From Halicephalobus mephisto (taxonomy: Eukaryota; Nematoda; Chromadorea; Rhabditida; Panagrolaimidae), in assembly GCA_009193035.1 (NCBI GenBank), contig SWDT01000096.1:1-64000 (forward strand): a stretch of 64,000 nucleotides of DNA, written 5' to 3'. Within the stretch, counting starts at the first letter, position 1; every line of letters begins with the position of its first letter. The notes under the pieces are model-generated. The model was not told the origin of the DNA. It saw nothing but the letters and a program-made list of their open reading frames with translations, and ran no database searches. Below, one piece after another: positions 22,777 to 34,505 of the stretch. The position numbers and the translations under genes were made by a program.

Positions 22777-25019
22777 ATGAAATATTTAATTCCGGTAAAA
22801 TCCGAAGAGGATTTCGCCGATGCCCTTGAGGCTACGAAGATTTTTCCTGATTTCATTGCTGTCCATCAACGTCTGTATTTTCAAAAAACCAATCCAGAAC
22901 CGAATTCTGAAATTGGATGTTACTACTACGAGGACGGATTTTCCAAAGATCGGATTTACATGGTCGGCAAAAAGACCAAAAGCGAAAAGTATTTTTAAAA
23001 ATAGTAAAATTTATAAATTTAAAATCTTTCAGAACTTTTTCTTATTTTCTTATTTTAAATTCAAAATTAAACGCGAAATTTAAAAAAGAAGTTTTTTTCG
23101 AAGCTCTGGATGAATTGAGGAACTCTTTCCCGAGCTGGTTCGGTACTGTAGGGGCCGGGGTGTTGTGCTGCGATCCCTTGACGGATCTCCTCCAAGAATG
23201 GCTCAAATCCCGGATCACGGATTTCGCTGTGAGTAAAAGTCCCGGATATTTCTACTACATGACAGAAGACCAGAAAAAAAACTTGTTAAATTTAACGAAA
23301 AACGGATTGCCGTTGGCAGAAGGATACGTCTTCGAAAAAGCCGATCCTGAAAAAGACGGAAAAAAGATCAACGACACTTGGATCCATTCCGAACCAGAGA
23401 ACTTGGAAGCCACAAAGTTTGTTTTTTATTTTTTATAAAAGTAATTTCTCCAAGGGTTACTGTAGTGTAAGTCGCTATTTTTGGAGATTTATGCGACTTT
23501 AATAAGCGATCACTAACACATGAGGATATTTTTATGTCCTACATAAACTACAAAAAAAGCAATATACTGACACATAAATCGAACTTAATATATCGGTACA
23601 CTATTTAATGTATTTTTTTTTGTGCATAATTTCGAAAATTAGAGATCTGTTCAGCGTTATTTTTTATCAAAATTTAAATTTAAAATTAAAATTAAAATTA
23701 AAGTTAAAATTAAAATTAAAGTTAAATTTAAAGTTAAATTAAAAGTCAAAAGTAAAGTTAAAGTTCGAAATTTAAATTTAAAGTTAAAATTAAATTCAAA
23801 ATTCAAAATTAAAGTTCGAAATTAAAATTTAAAGTTCAAGTTTAAAGTTGAACATCAAAATTCGGACTTTTCGTGCTGAGACACGATTTATGAATTATGT
23901 TTTGATTCCGAAAATCTAAAACTTCTCGAAAAATATACTATGTGGTGACTTTGGCTTCTTCAATGAGGATTTAAAATGACGTTTAATATACTCAAAAATA
24001 CTCAGAAAATTAGTCACTATCATAGTGATCACAAAAATTTTGAAAATCGTTATTTAAAAATTAATAAATTTATGGAATCTTTTCAGATATAAACTAAGTC
24101 ATCTTCCTCATTCGTTGATCCGACTGAAATCCACCGGAGAAGCTGTCTCTTACGAAATGTCAGAATCAGGCTTCATCCACCACTTGTTCACAATGCCTGA
24201 TCACCGCAGAAAGGGCCTGGGTGACGCCGTAGAGAAGGACATCTGCACCAAAGTCATCAAGTAAGACTATTTTTACAACCATACTGTCAAAAACTCAAAA
24301 ATATTTTTTACGAAATCCTCTCGACAGGAATTTTTGAAACTTTTTAAAAACTACAGTAATCTGTAGAAAATTCTGATTCTGATTGATGAATATTTTGTAG
24401 ATTTATATGATTTCAAAATTAGTCATGTATCATGAAAATCAAAAACGAATTTTGTAACTAAATTGTCTCGACAGGAATTTTTGAAACTTTTTAAAAACTA
24501 CAGTAATCTGTAGAAAATTCTGATTCTGATCGATGAATATTTTGAAATTAGTCATGGATCAAAAAAATCCAAAAATATTTTTTACGAAATCCTCTCGACA
24601 GGAATTTTTGAAACTTTTTAGAAACTACAGTAATCTGTAGAAAATTCTGATTTTGATTGATGGTTATTTCGTAATCTTTTTTCCGAACGATATTCGTCTT
24701 AGATAAACCTGTAATCCTCTAGACCAGGGTATATGGGGTACGTAACCCTCTGTTTTTCTTCGAAGATTAACAGTCATGTATGAAAATGTCGATGAATATT
24801 TGGAAAATCACAACAGTAAATACCCTGTCGAAAATGAGTTATTTTTTAAATACTGTATTTTCCAGGACCGGGTACACCCCTTACAAGGGGGTCGAGCTCT
24901 TCAACAAATCGGTCATAACGTCTTCTGACAAGTCTGAATTCTGGACTCGAGTCGACTCCGACGACGGATCTCCCATGGTGTACACTTTCCATTTTCTAGA
25001 ATTGCCTAAATTACAGTAG
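22777..25019 (+). CDS. Glycine N-acyltransferase-like (GLYAT/GNAT-fold) protein
   Basis: Four exons: 22777-22988, 23033-23416, 24087-24260 and 24866-25019 (stop TAG). Every junction splits an AA|x lysine codon in the same phase, giving 307 residues, the usual GLYAT length. The N-terminal domain begins MKYLIPVKSEEDFADALEAT. The C-terminal GNAT domain shows IHHLFTMPDHRRKGLGDAV, whose RRKGLG matches the acetyl/acyl-CoA phosphate-binding loop (R/Q-x-x-G-x-G/A). It is followed by VIKTGYTPYKGVELFNKS. The family transfers an acyl group from CoA to glycine or another small amine for detoxification; the nematode substrate is unknown. No signal peptide is seen. ATG follows TTTTTTTTTCAG by 5 nt. Intron 3 is filled by a tandem repeat. 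Confidence 0.88.
23650..23875. repeat. AAATTA/AAAGTT simple repeat in intron
   Basis: Runs of AAAATTAAAATTAAAGTTAA in intron 2 of the acyltransferase gene. Low complexity. Confidence 0.8.
24290..24705. repeat. Tandem repeat with CTCTCGACAGGAATTTTTGA in intron 3
   Basis: Three units of roughly 130-160 bp, near 24315, 24467 and 24595, each with CTACAGTAATCTGTAGAAAA (itself an inverted repeat). Diverged relatives occur at 11200-11400 upstream of DR1. Confidence 0.8.
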
Positions 25020-25329
25020 TCCCTTGGAGTCCAAAAGTCGAAAATAAAACAGCGGCTTTTTTTGATCTTTTTGAACAACCTCTTAGTTTTTCGGGTATCC
25101 AAATTTGAAGAGGGATCATTAACGAAGAAGATCCAAAACAAACAACGGAGCATTAACCAAAAGGAGCCAATGAACGGGGAGGACCGGATTAGACGGCGGA
25201 ATCCAAAACAAACGGGACCGGACACGACAAAAAAGGAAAAGTGTCAAATTGCAAACTGATTTGTAAATTGATTGATCTTTCTTCTTCTGTCTAGAAACCG
25301 ATTTCACAATGGAATTCGTCATTGGTGAA

Positions 25330-25870
25330 AATTAAGTCACTATCCGAGAAACAGCTCTGATGGAGAATCGGATAGTGTCTAATTTTATTTTTTCAGTCAT
25401 TATTTTTCGGATAGTGATTGAAAACAGTTTCCAGTCACTATCCAAACGACAGCTGTAACAAATAAATAAATATTACCTAAAAATGGACACTATCCAGAAC
25501 CAACTACAATAGGGAAACGGATAGTGTCTAATTTTATTAAAATTTTATTTTTTAGTCACTATCCGTTTTTTACAAGATAGTGACTAAAGAATGTTTTCAA
25601 TCACTGTCCAAACGACAGCTCTAAGAGAAAAATACTTACTAAAAATGGACACTATCCAATATTCATCAGAGCTGTCAAAGTCACTATCCAAAAACAGCTC
25701 CAACGAAAAATCTGGATAGTGTCCCTTAACTAAAACCCAAATTTTTCAGTCACTGTCAATTTTTCTTTTCTGGATAGCGACTTAAATCCTCTCCTTAATC
25801 ACTATCGAAAACAAGTTACAGTAAGAAAAATGGATAGTGACTGACTTTGGACACTATCCAAAATTTAAAA
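25330..25870. repeat. GGATAGTGAC motif cluster 1
   Basis: Alternating GGATAGTGAC, GTCACTATCC, GGACACTATCC and GGATAGTGTC words separated by about 15-40 bp, in the spacer between the acyltransferase and the M13 gene. Pairs of opposite orientation can form hairpins. Confidence 0.85.
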
Positions 25871-25874
25871 AAAT

Positions 25875-26439
25875 TGATAATTATCGTTGAAAATTAAGGA
25901 TATTTGTGTTTATTTTTTTGTTTTCTATTTTCAGACAGCTGTATCGATGTCGGTCCACTTGACTTCCTCTATGACCTTCCAAATGAGCGAAAATCCAGCT
26001 GACCAAATAACTTCCTTCTTGACCGGTCAAGGAGCTTGATGATTTTTTTTTCCAAGTAAATTTTTTTCAAGTAAATTTTTTTTATCGATTATTTTTAGAA
26101 AAGTAACTTTTAGAAAAAAGACAGTAAACTCGTCCCTTTGACTGGTCCCACAAATTGACTGGTCATGACTTGCGCGATCGATGATAGGACCTTCCTTGAC
26201 ATTCCCTCGGGGCTTAATCCTGGACTCACTGTATTTCTTTCTTGCTGGAGATAAAACTGGCGTCATCAGAAGAAGGTACAGTATCTGAGCCAAGGAAGGC
26301 AGTTTTTCCTTTTAATTTATTTCTGTCTTTGAAATCGAAGAATTCCGAAGAACCTGGTCCCAGAGCGAAAAGATCGAATTCCATCAGAATCATCAGAACG
26401 GAGACGATCCTCAGGACAGAAACCCACGTCCGATGCGAA
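25875..26439. other. 5' region of the M13 gene
   Basis: A TTTTCAG acceptor near 25935 could mark the trans-splice site or an upstream exon, but frames after it close quickly (stop near 26038). The open frame extends upstream of 26440 to about 26242 without an ATG. An additional coding exon cannot be excluded. Confidence 0.35.
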
Positions 26440-29400
26440 ATGGAGAAGAATGTTCCCTGGTCGGAACCCCAGTCCATCAGGACCCTCACCACGACCTTCC
26501 CTGCGAATAGACCTACTTTAGGACCTACTGTAGTTCCTACTGTTCAAGCCCCCGAGCACATGGGGGCAGTGTACCCCGCCGAAGCCGTCCATTTCAGACA
26601 CATCGACAGCTCAAGCGGGACTTCCACCTTGGCCGGACCCTCGGGCAGGGCCAGACTGGCGGAGGTGGAGGACCTGGAAGAAGGAGAAAAAGTCGAAGGA
26701 AGACCGACTACTGTAGAAGGACCTGCAGCAGAAGAAGACGAAAATAAAAGTAAAAAAAATCAGGAAAATACCGAATCCAACTCTCCTCAAAGAAGACAAA
26801 AGTTAGTTTTTATTAAAAAAAAAATAAAAAATAAATTTACAAATTACATGAAAAAATTATTTATATTTTTAAAAATGTAAAAATTTTTAAGAATTTTATG
26901 GAAATATTTTTCAGGAAAAAAATTAACAAATGGCCGATGATCCTCGGGAGTCTTCTCGCCTTGGCCGTCCTCTGTTCGATCGGGATATTCGTGGCCTGGG
27001 CCGTGACGAGTGACGGATTCCAACGTCTCGGAGGACTTTCGGACGTTTGTTCCACGAAAGAGTGCATCGAATTAGCTGCTGGATTAACGAGATCCATTGA
27101 TCCTTCTGTGTCAATTTGTGACAATTTTTATCGATATTCTTGTGGAAAATTCCATTTCGAAAATCCGAGTAATCCAGGGATCGTCATAGATTACCAAACC
27201 AAATTGAAAGAAGCATTGGAGAGTCACTTAAATGGTAGGTTGATGGATATTAACTAATAATGGACACTATCCAAGTAGCTCATCGGAACTGTCAAAGTCA
27301 CTGTCTCAAAAAAGTTCCTCCAGAAGAATCAGATAGTGTTCAAAAATCAGTCACTATTTTGAATTTCATTGGAGGTGATTCTGGATAGTGACTTCTACAG
27401 CTCCAATGAAGATTGGATAGTGTCCAATGTTCATCCTATTTCAATCACTATCCATTTTCTGATTAAAGTTGTTTTTTGGAAAATGACTGAATGGAGAATT
27501 GAAGTTGCTATTTAAAAAATAAAAATAAACACTGTTGAATTTCATTAAAATTATTTTTCGGATAGTGATTTCAACAAGTTCAGTGACAATCCGTGTTTTC
27601 AGAACTTCTTTCGAAACCTTCGATCTCGTCTTCTTTCTCGATGCAGTTCACCAAGGCCCTCTACTCGCAATGCGTCGACTTTCCCCTCAGGGAATCCGTC
27701 GGAACGGAACCTCTGATCACATTATTGCGGAATCTGCCCTGCGGCCCTATCCTGCCGACTTGCGATGTCTTCAACGAAAATTACTTCACTTGGGAAAGAA
27801 ACGCTGGATTGATAGACTTCCACGCTGGACCGATGAATTTGATAATTTTAAACAGAGCAGTTAATCCACAAAATCCCGCCGAGATTATTCTTTCCGTAAG
27901 GATACTGTAGAAAATAAAGTTTAATTTTTTTCAGTTCCAAGCGCCAGATTTCTCAAATCTCCTCCAAATCCCGAAACAGTCGGTGGAGTACTTGCGGACG
28001 ACGTCGATGAGTGAGTTTCAAGCCCTTCTCAGTGTTCAGTTGAAGAGTTGGTTATCCAACGACACAATCTCAGATTTACTGGGGATCAAGTGGAACAACA
28101 AGGTCAGCAAAGACATGGATGAAATCGTAGAGTTCATCGTGGTCCTAGATGAGGTAAAGTGATTTATTTTAAATAAGAAAATAAAAATTAAATAAATTTA
28201 AAAATCAAATAATTAAAGAAAATTTAAAATTAAATAATTTTAGAAAAAATTAAAATCAAATAATTTTAGAAAAAATTAAAATCAAATAATTTTAAAAATG
28301 TAAAATTAAAATTAATTTAAAAAATTGAAATTAAATAATTTTAAAAGTTAAAATTTAATTTTCGAAAAAGTTTAACTAAATTAATTTTATAAATTATTTA
28401 TTTTAAATTAATAAAAAATAATTTTTAGATTTCGACAATTTCGAGACAGAATAACCTCGTGGCGGAAGTAATGACGCTGCAAGAATTTTCGCAAGTTGTT
28501 CAACCGGTGAGTTTCCTAATTTTTTAAATTTAAATATTAATTATTAATTTCCTCAACTAACAAAAATAACATTTAAAAATTGTTAATTTTTATCCAATTT
28601 TTTAAAAACCTAAAAAATTTAAAAAAAAACATTTTTTTAAAATTAGAAATATTTTTAAAAAAATAGAAAAAAATTTTTTTAAATTTAAACATTTCAGAAA
28701 TAATTTTAAATATATAAAATTAAAATAATTATGAAATTTAATTTTTAATAAAATAGAATGATCGTGTTTGAAAAAAATCAATATTTTTAATTTTAAATAA
28801 ATTAAATAAATTTAATTAATTTTAAATAAATTTAATTAATTTTAAATAAATTTAATTTTAAACGTTCCAGATTGACCTGAAAGCCGTATTCGACGCCGGT
28901 TTGTCTGCTTCCCACACGTGGACCTGGAGTGATACTGTAGCTGTTTATAATATTTTCTACTACCAAAATTTGTATTCTGTTATTCAAAAAACTTCGAAAA
29001 AAACCATTGCTAATTTTTTGACGATCGTTACTGCCTTCAATTTGAAGCAATTTTTACATTTAAAAAAAGATCCAGAAAAGTAAGTTTTTTCAAAATTTAA
29101 ATTATAAAGATCTAAATTAAAATTTAAATTATAAAGATCCAAATTTAAATTTAAATTATAAAAATCTAAATTTAAATAAAAATTGAATTTTGGCGCGAAA
29201 ATTTAAAACAAAATAGAAAATTGATTTTCTTGTGGAAATTGGAATTTAAAAAATTTATATTTCAACAAAAATCCGAATTTGAAAGAAGTTTAAGTTTTAA
29301 AAAAATTTTAGTTTTTTTTCTTGAGGCGAAAATTTGAATTTTAAAAATACTGTAATTTTAGTTTTTTTTTTGAGGCGAAAATTTGAATTTTAAGGAAATT

Positions 29401-31225
29401 TTAACTCGAAGTTTTTCCTGGTCTTGAGGCGAAAGCATAGATTAACTTGATTTTTATACAAAAATTGAGATTCAAAAAATTTTTTCCAAAAAAAGTTTAA
29501 TTTCGACATAGACTGGGTTTTGAAACGAAACTTATTTTAAATAACGTTTTGATCCTGACACGAAAATTTCCATATTTCAGTTGGAGAAAGTGCATCGGAC
29601 AAATGTCCACTCTGGATCCTGTGGCGAATATCTACGCCGTCAGTCGTGCCTTCAATTACGGTAGTCTCGGTTCCTTCTTCAACGACCTCAGGGCCTTCTT
29701 CGTCGCCGAGAACCTCCAGTTCAACCCGGGCACCTTGGATGCCCTCAGGAGATCTGACGTTAAGATAGGGGTCCCGGACCGAATTCTAGACGACGGGGGT
29801 CTGGCCCAGATGTTCAGTTCCATCAGAATCCAGGAAGATTCTTACGAGCAACAGAAAACGACAAATGTGATTCCATGGCAGTCCAGTGAAGATTCCGATT
29901 ATTTCACGACATTGCTCCAGGCGAAGAAGCTCCAAAGAAACTCCGAATTGAGCAGGATAGGGACCTTCGTCCAAGCCTCGGATTCTGTAAACTGGCCAAG
30001 TCTGGAGCCGAAATTCGTCTACAATTCTTTGAGCAATGAAATCGGTAAATTCCCAATATCTGGACTTCTGTAGAAATTTCTAGAATCTTCCAGAATCCAA
30101 TGAAAAGTACCGAAAAATTTCTAGAATCTTCGAAAATTCTAAAATTCTAAAATTTTCTAAGATTTTCCGAAATTTTAAATTTTAAAACTTTTCTGAAAAT
30201 TCGCATCCAGACAATTTCGTCAATGTTTATTTTTGATTTTTATAATGATATTTTTAAATTGAAATTTCAGTAATCCCCATCGCTGTGCTTCAAAGCCCCC
30301 CTCTGGCGGTGCCCCTTTCTGCCTCTCCGATTTCGTCCGTCCTGGCGACGACCGGATTCGTTTTTTACGGATTCCTCTACGAAACAGCATTTTCTCTCGA
30401 ACAAAGTAATCCGGATATTCCTTGTGCCGGACAAGTTTACGAAAAATTCGTCCAAAAAGATCTCTCAATAAGACCCAACGAATTCATCGCAAAATCAGTT
30501 TTGAACTTGAACGGACTCGAGTTGATCTTCCAGAAGTTGAAGGACTGGAAGAGGACTCACAGCGTCAGAAGAGAACAAGCCTTGCCAGGATTCGGGAACT
30601 ACACTGATGAGCAACTCATTTTACTTCAATTTGGATCGGTAAGTTGGAAAACAATAGTGACTGCTTTAAAGGTCTCCAGTCACTATCCATGTTTTGTTAA
30701 AGTTATTAAAATTATCACTTACCATCATTCTTAAAGTAATTTTGGATAGTAACTAGCAGTTTTATAAAGTGATGGATAGTGACTGATTTCCGAGTTTTCA
30801 GTCACTATCCTTGTTTCTCATTGAAGCTGTTAAAATCACTATCCACCTGGGAGTTTTAATGAAGTTTAGGATAGTGACTGATTTTCTACTTTTCAGTCAC
30901 TATCCTTCTGAAAATTTTAATGAAGTTTAAGATAGTGACTGATTTTGGACACTATTTAGAATGATTATTGAATTGGTCAAAAATAGAGATCTTTTATAAA
31001 TTTATTACTTTTCAGCTGATGTGTAGCACTGAAGGAGAACTCCTCTACTCCCCCCATGAATCCATGGTGAACACCGTTGTCAGTCTGTCCCCAGAATTCC
31101 AGTCCTTCTTCCGCTGTCCCGCAACCTCCCGTATGATCACAGGAATCTCCTGTGAACTCCAAAGACTCACTCCAACTACTCTGCCTCTACCTCCGTCGAC
31201 GTCGATTCTTCCGCCAGTTGAGTAA
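26440..31225 (+). CDS. M13 (neprilysin-family) type II membrane protein lacking the zinc site
   Basis: Nine exons: 26440-26801, 26915-27234, 27603-27895, 27935-28153, 28429-28506, 28871-29079, 29581-30044, 30271-30638 and 31016-31225. All phases fit; 840 residues from ATG 26440. A Pro/Glu-rich cytoplasmic tail of about 125 residues is followed by one membrane segment (MILGSLLALAVLCSIGIFVA) and an ectodomain with the M13_N signature CDNFYRYSCGKF. The C-terminal region aligns with the peptidase core (IPIAVLQSPPL resembles the usual ILQPPF), but where neprilysins have GHEITHGFD this protein reads GFVFYGF, and the GENIADNGG region reads AKSVLNLNG. No HExxH or ExxxD is present, so it should not cleave peptides. 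Nematodes have many M13 paralogues. Start uncertain: the same frame is open upstream without an ATG. Confidence 0.85.
27250..27570. repeat. GGATAGTGAC motif cluster 2 (M13 intron 2)
   Basis: GGACACTATCC, GATAGTGTTC, GGATAGTGAC and related words fill most of intron 2. Confidence 0.8.
30640..30960. repeat. GGATAGTGAC motif cluster 3 (M13 intron 8)
   Basis: Several GATAGTGACTGATTT / AGTCACTATCC pairs occupy nearly the whole last intron, beginning directly after the donor. Confidence 0.85.
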
Positions 31226-31607
31226 ACAATTTTCTATAAAAAAAACGAACGAAAAACGAGTGAATTTAAAAAATTATATTTATTAAAATGTTGGTAAAAT
31301 AAAAATTGTATAAGATGCGCTCGAAATAGTTGCTAAAACTTGTTAATTTTTATATTTTTACCGTATCCTGGTCTGTTGTAGATGGACACTTTTGTTTCAG
31401 GTCAAATTTGGATAATTAAACCTTATTAACGATACTTCTGGCTCCATTTGCAACGTTTTACATATTCAGAATCAGACACATTGATTTACATCTTCTTCTT
31501 CTTTTTCATGAACGTTTTGCCTATCTACCAGAGGGTCCGCTTTACAATGTCAAACGATACAATTACAAACATAAGATACTAGGAAACTAATCGCCTAATT
31601 CCTTTCG

Positions 31608-31841
31608 TCACTGTAGCGTGAGATATCCACCAATACGATATCCTTCCTGTTGACCAGCTTGTCTCAGGAACCCGTCGTCTGAACTGATCCGAATTCTTCC
31701 ATTGGTTGTGAGAGTTTCTTCTCTTCGGTGGCTGGGTTGTCCACGTTTAGCAACATCCAGTTTTTTCGACCGAAAATTGAACCTGAGTCTCGTAACTTTC
31801 GAGCTACGTATACTGACCATCATACTACCAAATGCACACAT
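31608..31841 (-). other. Possible small exon or decayed coding segment
   Basis: A 77-codon frame (VSIRSSKVTRLRFNFRSKKL... ending GYRIGGYLTLQ) with fairly high complexity and GC. It could be a terminal exon of an unidentified minus-strand gene; no domain and no matching upstream exon were found. Confidence 0.25.
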
Positions 31842-31987
31842 TAATTTACATCAATTACCGAAAAAAAATAAATCGATTTCATTTATAAATTTTTTTAAGG
31901 TAGAAAATTCCAAGTTCTGGATATATGAAGCTTAAAAGTCAGAAATATTACTGTTGCGATGTACAATAGAGAGTAGGGAAAGATATA

Positions 31988-32160
31988 CAGTGAAACCTCG
32001 ATATAAACACCCTCGATAAGAGCAAATCCTCTTTAAAGACAACTCAGTTCTGACCCCTACTGTGGATTTTCCCCTAGTAAACCTCTCGATAAAGGCAACT
32101 CCTCTGTAAAAACAACATTTCTGCCGTCCCTTCGGGTTGTTTTTAGCGAGGTTTCACTGT
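31988..32160. mobile_element. MITE, pogo/Tc-like termini, 173 bp
   Basis: Terminal inverted repeats CAGTGAAACCTCG and CGAGGTTTCACTG, flanked on both sides by TA, the target duplication of Tc1/mariner/pogo elements. No ORF, so non-autonomous. Internal text is also partly palindromic (CTCGATAAGAGC, CTCTCGATAAAGGC). Confidence 0.9.
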
Positions 32161-32208
32161 ACTTGGTTTTTTGCCAGAACGACAAATCAGAATCCTTCAT
32201 AGATATAC

Positions 32209-32545
32209 AGTGGAACCTCCTTAAATGCAACCCGAAGGGACGAGAGAAATGTTGCTTTTACATAGGGAGTCCTGTTTGCTGAAGGTGGATTTAACGCATT
32301 TCAGACAATGTGGGCCGTATGTGGTACACGACCTCTGGATGGAGCGCACATGCGACACGTAATATTTCGTATCTGATTTATTTTTGCGATTTCGATTTTT
32401 TTGTTTTTATAACTACCAAATACCTCTAGATAAAGCGAAACATTGACGGATTTAGACCACAGAAAAAAAATATATCACTTTGGATCCACGGCACACAACT
32501 TCCAAAAATATTAATTGTCCGCAATGTGTTAAGGAGACTCCACTA
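32209..32545. mobile_element. Second, diverged MITE with CAGTGGAACCTCC terminus
   Basis: Left end CAGTGGAACCTCCTTAA; right end TTAAGGAGACTCCACTA, an imperfect inverted match. Inserted after a TA in the same host repeat as the first MITE. It contains AACCCGAAGGGACG, the inverse of CGTCCCTTCGGGTT inside the first MITE, so the two are relatives. No transposase. Confidence 0.75.
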
Positions 32546-32779
32546 AGTAATGAACATCGACACAACAATGCAAACTCCTTAGAGTTACGGTAGTCGTGCC
32601 GAGACCACCTGATCAGGGAGCACTTCCTCAAGTCCCAACAATTGCCGATTTTTACCACCACAAACATCCAAAAATCGACGTCTCCAACACAGAAAGATTT
32701 TGAACAACAAGATGGAAAAGTTCACAATGCTAAAAACATCTAGTATCTTTGTCGTTAAAATCAATCATTGATATAAAAA

Positions 32780-32945
32780 TTTGCCGAAAAAGTTGCATCA
32801 GTCAGAGGTGGTAAGCCTCGTTTCTTTCAGCACTGACATTCAGCAGCAGAACTGAGGTATCATCATTGCAACGAAAGGAACTGAACCCGAGCGACTTCGA
32901 TTCAGAGTCCGCAATTCTAACCACTCGGCCATAGGCAAAGGGTAA
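32780..32945 (-). repeat. tRNA-like SINE head or tRNA pseudogene
   Basis: Minus strand 32938-32868 has an A box (TGGCCGAGTGG, 32931-32921), an anticodon-like GGACTCTGAATCGAA (CTG in the loop, as in tRNA-Gln) and a B box (GGTTCAGTTCC, 32887-32877). Only the first four acceptor pairs (TTGC...GCAA) match, and the T stem does not close. It is therefore not a functional tRNA. The downstream text may be the SINE body, but no second copy was seen in this window. Confidence 0.6.
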
Positions 32946-33015
32946 AGTTAACTTTCGTTGTACTCCAAATTGAGCATTATTTTTATCGAAAAATAATTTT
33001 TAATCAATGAATAAC

Positions 33016-34505
33016 TCAATAATCCTGATTTAACGTATCGGCAACAATTTTTCCTCGTTGGTAACCTTGTTCCGGTCCGATTATAGTGTCTTTTAAGGAG
33101 AAATATTTGTAGACTCCATAGAAAACGAGCCAGATATAAGCTTGGAGACAAGAAAAAAGGAACATTATGATCAATAATCCGCAAGAAAACAAAGTCTGGA
33201 CTGAAAAAAACAATTTTTAGACATTTTTAACTAGTTAAAATGGACTTACTTTTTTCGTCATCCGGGTTCATGTGGTGGATTTCGTACAATTCTCTGATCA
33301 TAGTCACGTTTTTGTGGACATAAACGAGGGAATCTGAAGCCGCCCCGATGATACCGTAACCGGCAGTGATGATGATAGAACCAAGTGCAATGATTCCCTG
33401 AAGGATCAAGAACGGCAAAAGCAAAAATCGTTTTTCTCCGAAAACGCCGATGACAACGAGGACCGAGTAGAAGACCAGAATGAAGGCCGAGATGCAGACC
33501 CCGATCCCCCTGATCCCGTTGAGCCAGAAGTGGAGGGATATCGATCCGACATAGAAGAGAAACTGGAGGATAGCCAAAATCCGACCTCCTGTCTGCAATT
33601 TCATCATTACAAAAACGAAAAAGTACGGCCGGATAGTGACTAATTTGTGAGGAAATTGGCATAATTTAAACATTGTCCTCAATGATTCACCAAATGTAAA
33701 CAGGAAACTTCTTAAATTTCGTGTATTAATCGTTATCTGAGATTTTGATTTAAAATTCCAAAGTCAATATTGAAACAAACAAATCTAATCTGAAATCCAG
33801 GATAGTGTCCAAAATCAGTCACTATCCATCTTCTGTGGGGGCAATTTTCGGATAGTGACAAAAAAGTAATTATTCTGTAAATGAATAATGACTAAATAGT
33901 TTTAATTTGAATAAAATAGGATATTATCAATTTTTCAGTGGAGTTATTTTTGGATAGTGACTTTGGTAGTTTTAATAGGATCCCAGGATAGTGTTCAAAA
34001 TCAGTCACTATCCAGTTTTTTACTGAAGATATTTTGAATAGTGACTGAAGGAGAAACTTAAATCACTATCCAGAAGACAAAAAAGATAGTGACTGAATAA
34101 TTCTAATTTGAATAAAATTGGACACTATTAATTTCAATATTGAATGCATTTTTGGATAGTGTTCAAAATTAGTCACTATCCAGAAAACAAAAAAGATAGT
34201 GACTAGACAATTCTAATTTAAATAAAATCAGACATTATCTATTTTTAAAAGCCCATCTGCTGGATAGCGACTATCTTCAAAAACCTTCAAATACAATCAC
34301 TATCTGAATGCTTATTAGAGTTAATTTTCAGAATAGTGACTGAAAAATTATTTCGTTAATTTCCTCGTCACTCTCCATAAATTTAATTTTTGATTAATTT
34401 TTAGCTTTTTTCATAGCACTTCACCTTCACGTGGAACACTCCACAACAGCACTTCCAGTTATCCGGATCCTCAATCAGCCCATTAGGACTGTAACTGTGG
34501 ACCAT
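33016..34505 (-). CDS. LAPTM4-like four-pass lysosomal/endosomal membrane protein
   Basis: Exons 34505-34425, 33592-33250 and 33200-33016 (stop TGA) join in phase to 202 residues. The N-terminal cytoplasmic segment MVHSYSPNGLIEDPDNWKCC CGVFHVKTGG has the Cys-cluster plus H-V-K-T-G signature of nematode LAPTM4-type proteins. Four hydrophobic segments follow (ILAILQFLFYVGSISLHFW; IGVCISAFILVFYSVLVVIG; LLPFLILQGIIALGSIIITA; LLIIMFLFSCLQAYIWLVFY), and the tail is short. Relatives sit in late endosomes and lysosomes and modulate sorting or transport of small molecules. Start supported by TTTTAG|A before the ATG. Intron 1 (about 830 nt) is filled with GGATAGTGAC motifs. Family assignment rests on the Cys/HVKTG region and topology. 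Confidence 0.75.
33620..34385. repeat. GGATAGTGAC motif cluster 4 (LAPTM4-like intron 1)
   Basis: GGATAGTGAC, AATCACTATCC and GGATAGTGTTC words at roughly 20-60 bp spacing through the intron. A phrase with ACTGAAGGAGAAACTTAAAT recurs in the 43.8-44.7 kb cluster, showing shared ancestry of blocks and not just of the motif. Confidence 0.85.

Larger units (their letters stand above)
31963..32660. mobile_element. Older repeat interrupted by two MITE insertions
   Basis: The segments 31968-31987, 32163-32208 and about 32547-32660 read continuously against the right arm of the intact foldback element at 35902-36069 (GAGAGTAG.AAAGATATA, then AGAACGA.AAATC, CCTTCATAGATATA, then AACATC.ACACAACAA). Two MITEs split it, each at a TA. 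Confidence 0.75.

Noticed and set aside
24774..24822. Extra exon between exons 3 and 4 of the N-acyltransferase
   Set aside because: ENVDEYLENHN looked coding, but its donor leaves the wrong phase; direct joining of 24260 to 24866 gives VIKTGYTPYKG in frame.
26242..26439. N-terminal extension of the M13 protein to 26242
   Set aside because: The frame is open but begins with TTG, not ATG; first ATG is 26440. An upstream spliced exon stays possible.
32868..32938. Functional tRNA-Gln gene
   Set aside because: A and B boxes are present, but acceptor and T stems do not pair.
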